A DNA stretch of 64,000 bases. Source: JAXGPX01 sp040766745 (GTDB lineage: Bacteria > Bacillota > Sulfobacillia > Fermentithermobacillales > Fermentithermobacillaceae). How positions within the stretch are numbered: the first letter of the stretch is position 1; every line of letters begins with the position of its first letter. A program made the position numbers and the translations under genes. The DNA lies in assembly GCA_040766745.1 (NCBI GenBank), contig JAXGPX010000005.1, positions 88,429 through 152,428 on the forward strand, read 5' to 3'. Below the pieces are notes generated by a model that was not told the origin of the DNA, searched no databases, and saw only the letters and a program-made list of their open reading frames with translations. Below, piece after piece: positions 8,370 through 17,919 of this stretch.

Positions 8370-8766
8370 AACAACATCTCCTTTCGTATGGCACGTGTCC
8401 TCTGACCTAACCGGGCTCAGCCTAATCAGGCTTATGCCTACTCAGGCTTCAACCAATCAGGCTCAACCTACTCAGGCTTCTACCTACATGGGCCCCTGGC
8501 CCACCCGGCCCGGGCTTCCGGCCTACCTGCCTTCCGCCCCGGCTAACTGGCCTACCCAGGCTTGCGACCTACTTTCATCTATAGCCACTTAAACCAATTT
8601 CGAGTCTAGGGCAAAAGTGTCCAAAGAAACCTCATTTGGTTGCTGCATGTAAGGTTCCCTTGGACACTGGATTAACACGCTCAAATCCTGGTAACCAACC
8701 CTGGCCCGGCCCTAACCGGCTCACAATCGGATCGTGCTCAATCTACTGCCAATCCACGAACCGAAC
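8370..8766. other. Gene-free spacer with short tandem repeats and an inverted repeat
   Basis: This roughly 400-base gap lies between hppA and the HD gene, both on the minus strand. At about 8410-8492 there are about five degenerate copies of a 15-base unit beginning CAGGCT(T), followed by a C-rich tract. GTGTCCAA (8617-8624) pairs with TTGGACAC (8660-8667); with the adjoining AAACC/GGTT this could form a hairpin downstream of hppA, but no T-run follows. I see no gene. Confidence 0.7.
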
Positions 8767-10800
8767 TTACCTGAACAGCGAAGCAAACACCAAAGACACA
8801 ATGCTCATGAGCTTGATCAATATGTTCAAGGAAGGCCCGGCAGTGTCCTTGCAAGGATCTCCGACTGTGTCGCCTACGACTGCTGCAGCATGAGTAGGAG
8901 TTCCTTTTCCGCCAAGGTTTCCGGCTTCGATGTACTTCTTGGCATTGTCCCAGGCCCCGCCTGAGTTAGCAAGGAAAATCGCCATGAGAACGCCTGAAAC
9001 TAAACTACCTGCCAGAAGTCCTGCAAGAGCCTCTTTGCCGAGAGTAAAGCCTATAAACAGAGGTGCCGCCACTGCCAGAAGCCCGGGCACAGTCATCTGC
9101 TTGAGGGCGCTTACTGTTGAAATGTCTACACACCTTGCGTAATCAGGACGGGCTTTTCCTTCCATGATTCCTTTGATTTCCCTGAACTGCCTTCTAACTT
9201 CCTCAACCATCTGGAACGCAGCCTTGCCAACGGCTTCCATTGCCATGGCCGAAAACAAGAATGGCAGCATTCCGCCAATCAACAGCCCTGCGATAACATT
9301 GGCGTTCAAAACGTCGATAGAAGTAAGCCCTGCAGCCTGTGAGTAGGCTGAGAACAAAGCCAAGGCAGTAAGTGCCGCAGAACCTATGGCAAAACCTTTG
9401 CCCAGTGCAGCAGTGGTATTTCCTAGAGAGTCAAGGGCATCAGTGATCTCCCTTACGCCCTTCTCCTGGTGAGTCATCTCAGCAATACCACCTGCGTTAT
9501 CTGCGATAGGCCCGTAGGCGTCAACAGAAACAGTCATGCCTGTAGTCGAAAGCATTCCTACTGCAGCCAGTGCGATCCCATAGAGGCCGCCGAATCCGCT
9601 TGCATCTCCGAACCGGTACGCCACCAAACTTGCAAGTGCGACCAGAATAACCGGAACTGCCGTAGACTTCATACCAACAGCCAGGCCCTGAATAATGTTA
9701 GTGGCCGGGCCGGTCTTTGAAGCTTCAGCAATAGACTTCACTGCGCCGTAATCTGCAGAAGTATAGTACTCAGACATGAGGCCTATAAGCACCCCGGCAA
9801 CTACACCGGCCAGAACCGGCCAGAAAAGGGTGGACGCACCGGTGGTGTATGACACTATTCCGTATACGATAGCCAGTACCATTATGCTGGACGAAAAAGA
9901 TCCTACTCTTAACGCTGTTGACGGGTGGGACATCCTTGCCCTAACAAAGAAAGTACCGAGTATTGATGCAACAATACCGCCTGCAGCCACCAAGAGTGGC
10001 AGGATAATGGCGATCAAAGCCTTATTGGGGTCTTTCATCAAAACACCCATTGCCATCGCGGCAATGATAGAGCCTACATAGGACTCAAAAAGGTCTGCGC
10101 CCATTCCGGCCACATCACCAACGTTGTCTCCAACGTTGTCAGCTATAACCGCAGGGTTCCTGGGATCGTCCTCAGGAATACCGGCCTCTACTTTACCTAC
10201 AAGGTCTGCACCTACGTCTGCAGCTTTAGTGTAGATTCCGCCGCCTACCCTGGCGAACAAAGCGATAGAGCTGGCTCCGAATGCAAAACCGTTTATGACT
10301 CCAAATGAAGCGGGATCGTTCGGATTTCCGAACAGAAAATACACAATTCCTAGGCCGACCAGTCCCAGGCCGACAACAGTCATTCCCATAACCGAACCGC
10401 CTGAAAAGGCAACGTCAAGGGCACTTACAGTCCCCTTCTTGGCCGCCTGGGTTGTCCGTACATTAGCCATAGTGGCAGTAGTCATACCGATAAAACCTGC
10501 AAGAGCCGAGGTTACTGCACCGAGGATGAAAGCAATAGCAGTTTCAGGCCTCATAGCCTCAGCCGGGGTAAAATACCCTGCAATGAATATGATGACTGCG
10601 ACTACAACTACGAATATTGCCAGTGAACGGTATTCCCTGCTTAGAAAAGCCATTGATCCTTCGTGTATAGCGTGAGCTATATCCTTCATGTCCTTCGAAC
10701 CCGAATCATATGCTGCTACTCGTGAACGAAGAAATACGGCGAACAGCAGCGCCACTACTCCTGCTACAGGTGCTGCTACTGCCCACCCTGAGTTCATCAT
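8767..10800 (-). CDS. hppA: K+-stimulated membrane-bound pyrophosphatase (ion pump)
   Basis: The start is placed at the ATG at 10800 (677 residues), with AAAGGAG ten bases upstream, rather than the longer frame to 10860. The protein has about 16 membrane helices. The pyrophosphate-binding loop contains DVGADLVGK and EDDPRNPAVIADNVGDNVGD. GNTTAALGKG carries Ala at the position that is Lys in K+-independent enzymes, which indicates the K+-dependent group. The Glu in DLFESYVG is typical of Na+- and bacterial H+-pumps, so the pumped ion is not settled. It splits PPi to drive ion export, or can work in reverse. It is the last gene of the glycolytic cluster. Confidence 0.95.
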   Translation of the reverse strand: MMNSGWAVAAPVAGVVALLFAVFLRSRVAAYDSGSKDMKDIAHAIHEGSMAFLSREYRSLAIFVVVVAVIIFIAGYFTPAEAMRPETAIAFILGAVTSALAGFIGMTTATMANVRTTQAAKKGTVSALDVAFSGGSVMGMTVVGLGLVGLGIVYFLFGNPNDPASFGVINGFAFGASSIALFARVGGGIYTKAADVGADLVGKVEAGIPEDDPRNPAVIADNVGDNVGDVAGMGADLFESYVGSIIAAMAMGVLMKDPNKALIAIILPLLVAAGGIVASILGTFFVRARMSHPSTALRVGSFSSSIMVLAIVYGIVSYTTGASTLFWPVLAGVVAGVLIGLMSEYYTSADYGAVKSIAEASKTGPATNIIQGLAVGMKSTAVPVILVALASLVAYRFGDASGFGGLYGIALAAVGMLSTTGMTVSVDAYGPIADNAGGIAEMTHQEKGVREITDALDSLGNTTAALGKGFAIGSAALTALALFSAYSQAAGLTSIDVLNANVIAGLLIGGMLPFLFSAMAMEAVGKAAFQMVEEVRRQFREIKGIMEGKARPDYARCVDISTVSALKQMTVPGLLAVAAPLFIGFTLGKEALAGLLAGSLVSGVLMAIFLANSGGAWDNAKKYIEAGNLGGKGTPTHAAAVVGDTVGDPCKDTAGPSLNILIKLMSIVSLVFASLFR

Positions 10801-10920
10801 GGTCCATATACTCCTTTCAACTGTGAGCCCACAACTGTGAATGTTAATTGCCGGCCTCAATTGCAGATCTCAATTAATGTCGAACGCAATTGGCCTAATC
10901 CCAGTTCCCAGTTGTGAATC

Positions 10921-11157
10921 TCAACGCCTGATAAATGCTAGTGCTATGGAAGTGGCCATAAACGCCACGGCAAGATAAACAGTCAATTTCGAGAACAAAG
11001 CCTCGAGGCCTTTCTTCTTACGGCCTGCAAAGCCTTCCATTCCGCCTCCCATGAGGCCAAGGCCTGCGCTTCGGCCGGGCTGCAGCACCACAACTGCAAT
11101 AAGGCCTATGGTTACGATCCAGTGAACAACCCTAACAGCAGTCTCCACCCACTTCAC
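10921..11157 (-). CDS. secG: Preprotein translocase subunit SecG
   Basis: A 78-residue protein with two membrane helices (residues about 5-26 and 57-75). Between them is the typical glycine-rich stretch GRSAGLGLMGGGMEGF followed by a basic run, with VVVLQ at the end of the first helix. It is the small subunit of the SecYEG channel that stimulates export. secG after eno and gpmI is a common order in Firmicutes. Confidence 0.95.
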   Translation of the reverse strand: MKWVETAVRVVHWIVTIGLIAVVVLQPGRSAGLGLMGGGMEGFAGRKKKGLEALFSKLTVYLAVAFMATSIALAFIRR

Positions 11158-11270
11158 CTCTCTCCCCGAAAACCCTGACTATCAGATTGTAACACCCTGT
11201 CCTGAATCAAGTCTACTTTCATCAGGCGCAATCAGGCGTAATCCATGATTCTCGCACATGCTTCCAAGTA

Positions 11271-12536
11271 CTAACGCCTGGTTCCGCCATACACAGCAGC
11301 CGAACCCAGTTCTTCTTCTATCCTAATCAACTGGTTGTACTTTGCCACCCGCTCACTGCGGCAAGGAGCGCCTGTCTTTAACTGCCCGCTGGCAGTAGCA
11401 ACTGATAAATCTGCAATAAACGAATCCTCAGTCTCGCCCGACCTGTGGGAAATTAGCCACCTGTACCCGGCATCTCCGGCAGCCTGAATCGACTCCAGAG
11501 TCTCAGTAACTGTCCCAACCTGGTTCAACTTGATCAAGACCGAGTTCCCGGCTCCTATGGCAATTCCCTTCTCGATTCTCTCCTTCTGGGTTACGAAAAG
11601 GTCGTCGCCGATAATCTGAATCTTGTCGCCTAAAGCCCTGGTCAATAATACCCAGCCCTCCCAATCATCTTCAAAGAGTCCGTCTTCTATGGATATTATT
11701 GGATATGATTTTGCCCAAGAACTGTACTTTTCAACCAGATCAGCAGCAGATCCTGTCCAGTTTTCACCGGCAAGTATGTACCTTCCATCTTTGTGGAACT
11801 CAGAAGCAGCAGCATCAATAGCCAAATGGCAATCTGCACCCGGCCTGTACCCTGCTTTGCGAATTGAATTTGTCAGAAGTTCCAGTGCTTCCTCATTTGA
11901 CTTCAGGTCAGGGGCAAAACCACCTTCGTCGCCGACTGCAGTGGAATGGCCCTTGGACTTCAAAACTGCCTTCAGCGAGTGGTAAATCTCAGCCGCCATC
12001 TGGACAGCGCTTGAAAACGAACCTGCGCCTGAAGGCACTATCATAAACTCCTGAATATCTACGTTGTTGTCAGCGTGTTTTCCACCGTTAAGGATGTTCA
12101 TGAACGGCACAGGCAGAATCCTTGCCTGGATACCGCCGAGGTACCTGTATAAAGGAAGGCCTGCTGACTCGGCTGCTGCGGCTGTGACTGCCATCGAAAC
12201 TGCCAAAATAGCGTTGGCTCCCAGTTTGGACTTATTATGAGTCCCGTCCAGTTTTATCATTGCATAGTCAATATCCTGCTGGTTTGAAGCATCGCGGCCA
12301 ATTATCTCAGGCCCAATTACGTTCACCACATTTGATACGGCCTTCTTCACGCCCTTGCCGAGGAAGGCTTTGTCGCCGTCTCGGAGTTCAAGAGCCTCGT
12401 AGGTCCCCGTTGATGCGCCTGAAGGCACCATTCCGCGCCCCATAGAACCGTCGCTAAGCAGTACATCTGCTTCGACTGTAGGATTGCCCCGGGAATCAAG
12501 AATCTGTCTTGCTCTAACATCTATGATTGTGGCCAT
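11271..12536 (-). CDS. eno: Enolase
   Basis: A 421-residue protein of normal length that converts 2-phosphoglycerate to phosphoenolpyruvate. The N-terminus IDVRARQILDSRGNPTVE is diagnostic. GAIL-type motifs follow (KLGANAILAVSMA), then VGDEGGFAPDL. Metal ligands lie in SIEDGLFEDD and GDDLFVT, and the lysine/serine loop is in LIKLNQVGT and SHRSGETED. Its ATG follows GGAGTGATTAGCA. It lies between gpmI and secG on the same strand; a 198-base spacer before it holds degenerate short repeats. Confidence 0.98.
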   Translation of the reverse strand: MATIIDVRARQILDSRGNPTVEADVLLSDGSMGRGMVPSGASTGTYEALELRDGDKAFLGKGVKKAVSNVVNVIGPEIIGRDASNQQDIDYAMIKLDGTHNKSKLGANAILAVSMAVTAAAAESAGLPLYRYLGGIQARILPVPFMNILNGGKHADNNVDIQEFMIVPSGAGSFSSAVQMAAEIYHSLKAVLKSKGHSTAVGDEGGFAPDLKSNEEALELLTNSIRKAGYRPGADCHLAIDAAASEFHKDGRYILAGENWTGSAADLVEKYSSWAKSYPIISIEDGLFEDDWEGWVLLTRALGDKIQIIGDDLFVTQKERIEKGIAIGAGNSVLIKLNQVGTVTETLESIQAAGDAGYRWLISHRSGETEDSFIADLSVATASGQLKTGAPCRSERVAKYNQLIRIEEELGSAAVYGGTRR

Positions 12537-12734
12537 TGCTAATCACTCCATTCTCACTCAGAAACCGTCAAAACCCGTCAAAACTGTCGGGACCCGCCAA
12601 GGTGCAGGCAAACGACTATGAGAAGCATCCATTATCCTATTGCCTGTCTATATACTAGTGCCCGACTATACTCGTACCTATCTATATATTCGTGTTCATC
12701 TATAGGCACCTGACACCTGACTTCAGACTCAGGA

Positions 12735-14342
12735 TCACCCGTATATTATCAGACTTCTCCTATCAATTTCAGGAGGTTTCTCAATACCTAAGATTTCCAA
12801 CAGGGTGGGGGCAACGTCTGACAAAATACCTTGCCTGAGCCCCTTTACAGCCTTTCCATCTATGATTATCTCATAGGCTTCATCTGTATCCGCCTGATCT
12901 CGCCCCTTATTGGGGGCCACCAGTATGCACGGGACCTTGTTGGATGTATGGTATGTGTGGCTACCGGTACCCGCTGTTGTGTCACCAATGATGGGTTCTG
13001 CCAGTTCCTCAACGTTGCCGTGGTCGGCAATGACCAGGGCTACCCCACCGCTACTGATGACTGACGAAAGCAGTTTCCCAAGGCACTCATCGACTGATTC
13101 AAGGGCCTGCTTGGCCGCATCATAGCATCCGGTATGGCCCACCATGTCAGGATTGGCGTAATTCAGAATCACCAGATCATACTTTTCGCTCTCAATACGC
13201 CTGATTGCCTCTTTAGTGACTTCAAAGGCACTCATCTCAGGCTTTTGATCATATGTAGCAACCTTTGGCGAAGGAACGAGATACCTGTCTTCCCCTGGAA
13301 ACGGCTCTTCCTTTTTACCGTTGAAAAAGAAGGTTACGTGGGCGTATTTTTCGGTTTCAGCAATGCGAAGCTGGCTGAGCCCTGCCTTTGAAACCACTTC
13401 GCCCAGGGTGTTGTTTAAAACCAAAGGGTTGTAAGCATACAGGCCGCCTAGATCTTCTTCGTACCGGAGCATGCCGGCGAAGAGAATCTTAGGGTGCTTC
13501 TTGCGCGAAAAACCGGAGAAGTCCTGGTCGCAAAACGCATGTGAAATCTGCCGTGCCCTGTCTGCCCTGAAGTTGAAAAATACCAGGGAATCGCCGTCAT
13601 TTACAAGGGCAGGGGCGGCTGTTTCTTCGATGACAGTTGGATACACAAACTCGTCAGTTTCGCCCTTTTCATAGGCAATGTCCAGTGCCTCCCGCCAACC
13701 CGAGGCGGCTCTCCCTGTTCCCAGGGTCAGCATGTCGTAGGCGGCTTGTGTCCGGTCCCAACGTTTATCCCTGTCCATTGCATAATACCGGCCGGTTATA
13801 GAGGCAATTCGCCCTACGCCTGATTCTTTGATTTTTTGCTCCAGGCTTTGCAGGTAGATTGCAGCAGACTTGGGTGGAACGTCCCGCCCGTCGAGAAAGG
13901 CGTGGACAAATACTGTATCGAGGCCCCTGGACCTTGCGAGGTCGAGAATTGCATAAAGGTGCTCTTGGTGGCTGTGGACACCGCCGTCAGAAAGAAGGCC
14001 CATAAGATGAAGGGCTGTGCCGTTATTCTTTGCATTATCTACGGCCTCTAGCAGGACGTTGTTACGGAAAAAGGCTCCGGTTTGTATGTCATTGGATATT
14101 CTTACAAGGTCCTGGTATACTATCCGGCCTGCTCCGATATTCAAGTGGCCGACATTTGAGTCTCCCATCTGGCCGGGCATGAGCCCTACCGCTTCTCCTG
14201 CCGCTTCCAGGCATGTGTTTGGGTATTTCTCCGTAAGAGTCCTGAAATTCGTTACATTTGCCTGGGTTACTGCAGTAGGAGCCTTGTCTGAAAGCCCCCA
14301 TCCGTCAAGTATTACCAGGACTACAGGTTTTGGCCTTGCCAC
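12735..14342 (-). CDS. gpmI: Cofactor-independent phosphoglycerate mutase
   Basis: A 535-residue protein starting at GTG (GGAGG lies seven bases upstream). It interconverts 3- and 2-phosphoglycerate using two Mn2+ and an active-site serine. The alkaline-phosphatase-fold metal site is visible: ILDGWGL at the start, then the phosphorylated Ser in GDSNVGHLNIGAGR, HAFLDGRD, GRYYAMDRD, and ADHGNVE with HTYHTSNKVP near the C-terminus. It is slightly longer than the usual 510 residues because of extra loop sequence near GDTTAGTGSH. It is in the glycolytic operon between tpiA and eno. Confidence 0.98.
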   Translation of the reverse strand: MARPKPVVLVILDGWGLSDKAPTAVTQANVTNFRTLTEKYPNTCLEAAGEAVGLMPGQMGDSNVGHLNIGAGRIVYQDLVRISNDIQTGAFFRNNVLLEAVDNAKNNGTALHLMGLLSDGGVHSHQEHLYAILDLARSRGLDTVFVHAFLDGRDVPPKSAAIYLQSLEQKIKESGVGRIASITGRYYAMDRDKRWDRTQAAYDMLTLGTGRAASGWREALDIAYEKGETDEFVYPTVIEETAAPALVNDGDSLVFFNFRADRARQISHAFCDQDFSGFSRKKHPKILFAGMLRYEEDLGGLYAYNPLVLNNTLGEVVSKAGLSQLRIAETEKYAHVTFFFNGKKEEPFPGEDRYLVPSPKVATYDQKPEMSAFEVTKEAIRRIESEKYDLVILNYANPDMVGHTGCYDAAKQALESVDECLGKLLSSVISSGGVALVIADHGNVEELAEPIIGDTTAGTGSHTYHTSNKVPCILVAPNKGRDQADTDEAYEIIIDGKAVKGLRQGILSDVAPTLLEILGIEKPPEIDRRSLIIYG

Positions 14343-14470
14343 GTTTATTCCTCCGCAACGGGTACTGAAAACTTGAGTGCATCGTACGTTATTGCTCTAC
14401 AGCAAACGTGAAGTTGTTAGAACAATGTCTCGCCCTCTGTAGCGCCCAACATCCGGTTCTGGGAAGAGCG

Positions 14471-14561
14471 TGAAACGCTAGAACCGTCCCGGTGTTTCAT
14501 AGGCGCTAAACCTCCCGGTTCTGGCAACAGCGTGAAACGCTAGAACCGTCCCCGCGTTTCA
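14471..14561. repeat. Two 29-bp palindromic repeats; one overlaps the tpiA stop codon
   Basis: Copies at 14471-14499 and 14533-14561 have ends TGAAACGC and (C)GTTTCA and centre GAACCGTCCC. They are in the opposite reading direction to the copies at 2.6 kb. The TGA stop of tpiA (14561-14559) is formed by the end of the second copy. Confidence 0.9.
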
Positions 14562-15341
14562 GCGTTTGGCTTTGTGCGCTGCCTCGATGATCTTGAAGAA
14601 CTCTTCTGGGTCGAGGCTTGCTCCGCCTACCAGGGCGCCGTCTATGTCTTCTTTGACCATGAAGGAACGGATATTGGCTGACTTTACGCTGCCGCCGTAG
14701 AGGACTCTAAGGCTGTCCGACGCTCCTTTGCCAAACAGGCTGTCTACTGTCTTGCGTATGTTGGATATCACATCTGCTGCATCGTCGGGCTTGGCTTCTT
14801 TACCAGTCCCAATGGCCCAGACAGGCTCATAGGCTACGACAACCGAGGAGATTTCCTCAGGCTTAACCTTTGAAAAACCTGCTTTAACCATGCCCGATGT
14901 AACGTCGTTTGTCTGGCCTTGCTCTCTTTCTTCAAGGGTCTCGCCAACGCAAATCACCGGGTTCAAACCATGATCAAGGGCAGACCGTACTTTCTCGGCC
15001 ACCTCTGCATCAGTCTCTCCGAAAATGTGCCGCCTTTCCGAATGGCCGATTATCACAAAAGAACATCCTGCATCCTTTAGCATTACAGGAGAAATCTCGC
15101 CGGTAAACGCGCCTTTCTCCTTCCAGTACATATTCTGAGCACCTATACTTACAGGCTTTTCGGAAAACACTGCGCAAAGTGCAGGAATGCCCAGAAACGG
15201 GGGACAAACTAGCACGTCAACAGGCATGTCATCTTCCTGAAACCTGTCAAAAAGTATCTCACCGAATGCCCCGGCAAAAGACATGGCCTCGCCGATGTTT
15301 TTGTTCATCTTCCAGTTTGCAGCAATAAGAGGTTTTCGCAT
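14559..15341 (-). CDS. tpiA: Triosephosphate isomerase
   Basis: A 260-residue TIM barrel that interconverts dihydroxyacetone phosphate and glyceraldehyde 3-phosphate. The N-terminal AANWKMNKN carries the catalytic Lys, IIGHSERR the catalytic His, and VVAYEPVWAIGTGK the catalytic Glu and start of loop 6. The phosphate-gripping loops LYGGSVK and GALVGGASL are present. The ATG follows GGGAGAGTTAAA. The stop codon is provided by the end of a 29-bp palindromic repeat, so the last residues may have been changed by its insertion. Confidence 0.98.
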   Translation of the reverse strand: MRKPLIAANWKMNKNIGEAMSFAGAFGEILFDRFQEDDMPVDVLVCPPFLGIPALCAVFSEKPVSIGAQNMYWKEKGAFTGEISPVMLKDAGCSFVIIGHSERRHIFGETDAEVAEKVRSALDHGLNPVICVGETLEEREQGQTNDVTSGMVKAGFSKVKPEEISSVVVAYEPVWAIGTGKEAKPDDAADVISNIRKTVDSLFGKGASDSLRVLYGGSVKSANIRSFMVKEDIDGALVGGASLDPEEFFKIIEAAHKAKR

Positions 15342-15457
15342 TTTAACTCTCCCTAAACATTGATCCGGACCATTCCACTTCCGCCATCACCAGAGGTACC
15401 CACACTCGTCCATATCCCCGGCTCAGGCGAAAGCGGAATATTCCGGTGTAATCTTAA

Positions 15458-16639
15458 TTATCGTTCAACCAGGCACTTTACCCCGGGAAGGTCCTTGCCC
15501 TCAAGGAATTCAAGAGAAGCGCCGCCTCCGGTAGATAGGTGGCTGATTCTATCTGCGTACCTGGATACCTCCACAGCAGCCAGTGAATCTCCGCCTCCTA
15601 CTACTGTGAACCCATCGACATGGGCTATGGCGCCGGCAATCTCAAGAGTACCCCCGCGGAAAAGCTCCACTTCAAATACGCCCATGGGGCCATTCCAAAA
15701 CGCAGTCTTTGACCGCGATATCTCTTCCGAGAACTCTTTTCGGGTTTCAGGGCCAATATCGAGTGCCATAGTATTCTCAGGAACGCTGTCAGGCCTGACA
15801 ACCTGTACCTCCGCCCCTGCCTCAGGCTTTTCGGCTACAACCAGATCCACAGGAAGAAGCAGTTTCTTCCCTACATCCTCTGCCTTTTTCATGATTCTCA
15901 AGGCTTCCCCGGCCTTGTCAGGCTCGGTCAGGGACTTGCCCATATCATGCCCCTTGGCAAGCAGGAACGTATTAGCCATACCGCCTCCAATGAGCAGGAT
16001 ATCAACTTCATCCAGAAGGTTTTCAAGCACTCCCAGTTTGTCCGATACCTTGGCTCCTCCGATAATGGCTACAAAAGGGCGCTCAGGGTTTGAAAGGAGT
16101 TTGCCTAGGGCCTCCACTTCCTTCTCCATGAGAAGCCCTGCATAGGCAGGTATGAACTCGGCTATCCCGGCTGTTGACGCATGAGCCCTGTGTGCTGCTC
16201 CAAAAGCATCATTCACAAATATGTCTGCCAGAGAAGCCAATTCCCTGGCGAATTCTCTGTCGTTTTTCTCTTCTTCAGGGTGAAAACGGACGTTTTCCAA
16301 AAGCACAACGTCCTTAGGCTTCATATCGGAAACTGCCCTCTCCACCTCTTCGCCAATGCAGTCGTCAAGTTTCTTGACTTCCACTCCAAGGAGTTCAGAA
16401 AGCCTGCTTGCCACAGGGTCAAGCCTGAGGCTGTCTACTACCTTGCCTTTCGGCCGTCCGAAGTGGGATGCAAGAAGAATCTTTGCATTCTTATCCACTA
16501 GGTACTTAATAGTCGGAAGAGACGCCCTGATTCGCGTATCATCTGCAATTTCCGAGCCTTTCATTGGAACATTGTAGTCCACACGGCAAAAACAAACTTT
16601 GCCGGCTAAGTCCACATCCCTTACAGTGGCCTTTGGCAC
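15458..16639 (-). CDS. pgk: Phosphoglycerate kinase
   Basis: A 393-residue protein transferring phosphate from 1,3-bisphosphoglycerate to ADP. The start is taken as the GTG at 16639, because AAGGAGGT ends seven bases upstream; the frame to 16663 would translate that site. Motifs seen: VCFCRVDYNVP (substrate-binding Arg and Asn), SHFGRPKG, AHRAHASTAGI, IIGGAKVSDKLGV, IGGGMANTFL, and the C-terminal VVGGGDSLAAVE and STGGGASLEFLEG nucleotide loops. The order gap-pgk-tpiA-gpmI-eno is the classical Firmicute glycolytic operon. Confidence 0.97.
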   Translation of the reverse strand: MPKATVRDVDLAGKVCFCRVDYNVPMKGSEIADDTRIRASLPTIKYLVDKNAKILLASHFGRPKGKVVDSLRLDPVASRLSELLGVEVKKLDDCIGEEVERAVSDMKPKDVVLLENVRFHPEEEKNDREFARELASLADIFVNDAFGAAHRAHASTAGIAEFIPAYAGLLMEKEVEALGKLLSNPERPFVAIIGGAKVSDKLGVLENLLDEVDILLIGGGMANTFLLAKGHDMGKSLTEPDKAGEALRIMKKAEDVGKKLLLPVDLVVAEKPEAGAEVQVVRPDSVPENTMALDIGPETRKEFSEEISRSKTAFWNGPMGVFEVELFRGGTLEIAGAIAHVDGFTVVGGGDSLAAVEVSRYADRISHLSTGGGASLEFLEGKDLPGVKCLVER

Positions 16640-16693
16640 CGGTGTTACCTCCTTACTGTTCACTACTGGTATGCAGATCTAGTAGATCCTTCA

Positions 16694-16728
16694 CTGCCGA
16701 GCCTTCGGTATGGCTGAAAACTCGGCAG
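16694..16728 (-). promoter_or_regulatory. Hairpin in the gap-pgk intergenic leader
   Basis: CTGCCGAG (16694-16701) and CTCGGCAG (16721-16728) form a perfect eight-base inverted repeat with a 19-base loop, in the 204-base gap between gap and pgk. It could stabilise or partly terminate the operon transcript; no T-run follows on the minus strand. The role is unknown. Confidence 0.5.
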
Positions 16729-16843
16729 CCCATGCTTCTGGCAGTTCGTACAACATGAACACTTGCTGCCCCCGGACAAAATTGCCGCTATTGGACACTT
16801 GTGTGCCCGCTGGTGCACTCTGCTTATGCACCTATGAGATCGC

Positions 16844-17851
16844 TTATATTCCCCTGGAAATCATGTACGAAATCAGGTCGACAAGTCGCTCACAATAACC
16901 CCACTCGTTGTCGTACCAGGCAATCACTTTTACAAGATTGTCGCCTATTACCTGGGTAGAAAGAGCGTCTACCACGGATGATTCAAGCATTCCTTTGTAG
17001 TCCATTGAGACCAGTGGCTCGTAGGAAACACCGAGAATACCCTTGAGTTCATTTCCTGCTGCCGCTTCAAATGCCTTGTTAACATCTTCTACACTGCATG
17101 ATTTGGATACCTGGCAGGTCAGGTCCACGACTGAAACAGTAGGTGTGGGCACTCTGAATGCCATTCCGTTAAACTTGCCTTTCAACTGAGGAAGAACCAG
17201 GGCAACTGCTTTAGCTGCGCCGGTTGTGGTTGGAATTATGTTAAGTGCTGCCGCTCTTCCTCTACGAAGGTCCTTGTGGGGGAAATCCAAAGTGACCTGG
17301 TCATTTGTATATGCGTGAATTGTGGTCATAAGGCCTTTTTCAACGCCGAAATTCTCATCCAAAACCTTGGCTACAGGAGCAAGCCCGTTAGTAGTGCATG
17401 ACGCGTTGGAAACCACGTGGTGCTTTGAAGGATCATACTTATCCTGGTTGACACCCATGACAATAGTCAAATCTTCGCCCTTTGCCGGAGCGGAAATCAC
17501 GACTTTCTTGGCCCCTGCTGATTCTATGTGGGCAACAGCCTTCTCTTTCTGGGTAAAACGGCCCGTGGATTCAAGCACGATGTCAACACCCATGTCTTTC
17601 CACGGAATGTTGCCTGGTTCTCTTTCCGAGAACACCTTGATTTTCTTACCGCCTACGTAGAATCCATCGAGTTCTGCCTTTACATCCTCATTGAAAGTAC
17701 CGTAGTTTGAATCGTACTTCAGAAGATGTGCGAGGGTACCGGGGTCTGTCAGATCGTTAACCGCCACTATGTCAATATCTTTCACTCGCTTTGAGGCCCT
17801 AAGAAACCGCCTGCCTATGCTCCCAAAGCCGTTAATACCGATTCTCGCCAT
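16844..17851 (-). CDS. gap: Glyceraldehyde-3-phosphate dehydrogenase
   Basis: A 335-residue phosphorylating, NAD-type enzyme. The Rossmann motif INGFGSIGR is at residues 5-13, the nucleotide-selecting Asp is in VAVNDLTD, the catalytic Cys152 is in SNASCTTN, and the catalytic His is in IHAYTNDQ. The C-terminal WYDNEWGYCERL is typical. The ATG follows GGGAGGTAGTTGGA. It is the first gene of the glycolytic operon, just after a good promoter. No cggR-type regulator gene lies upstream. Confidence 0.98.
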   Translation of the reverse strand: MARIGINGFGSIGRRFLRASKRVKDIDIVAVNDLTDPGTLAHLLKYDSNYGTFNEDVKAELDGFYVGGKKIKVFSEREPGNIPWKDMGVDIVLESTGRFTQKEKAVAHIESAGAKKVVISAPAKGEDLTIVMGVNQDKYDPSKHHVVSNASCTTNGLAPVAKVLDENFGVEKGLMTTIHAYTNDQVTLDFPHKDLRRGRAAALNIIPTTTGAAKAVALVLPQLKGKFNGMAFRVPTPTVSVVDLTCQVSKSCSVEDVNKAFEAAAGNELKGILGVSYEPLVSMDYKGMLESSVVDALSTQVIGDNLVKVIAWYDNEWGYCERLVDLISYMISRGI

Positions 17852-17889
17852 TCCAACTACCTCCCGATGTATGTATGTGACTCTTCCAT

Positions 17890-17919
17890 ATTATAACGCT
17901 ATGGGAACAGTATTCCCAA
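17890..17919 (-). promoter_or_regulatory. Promoter of the glycolytic operon with an overlapping palindrome
   Basis: On the minus strand TTGGGA (17919-17914), an 18-base spacer and TATAAT (17895-17890) lie about 40 bases before gap. A perfect inverted repeat TGGGAA-CAGTA-TTCCCA (17902-17918) covers the -35 end and the spacer, where a bound regulator would block polymerase. It does not match the CggR consensus I know. Confidence 0.75.
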
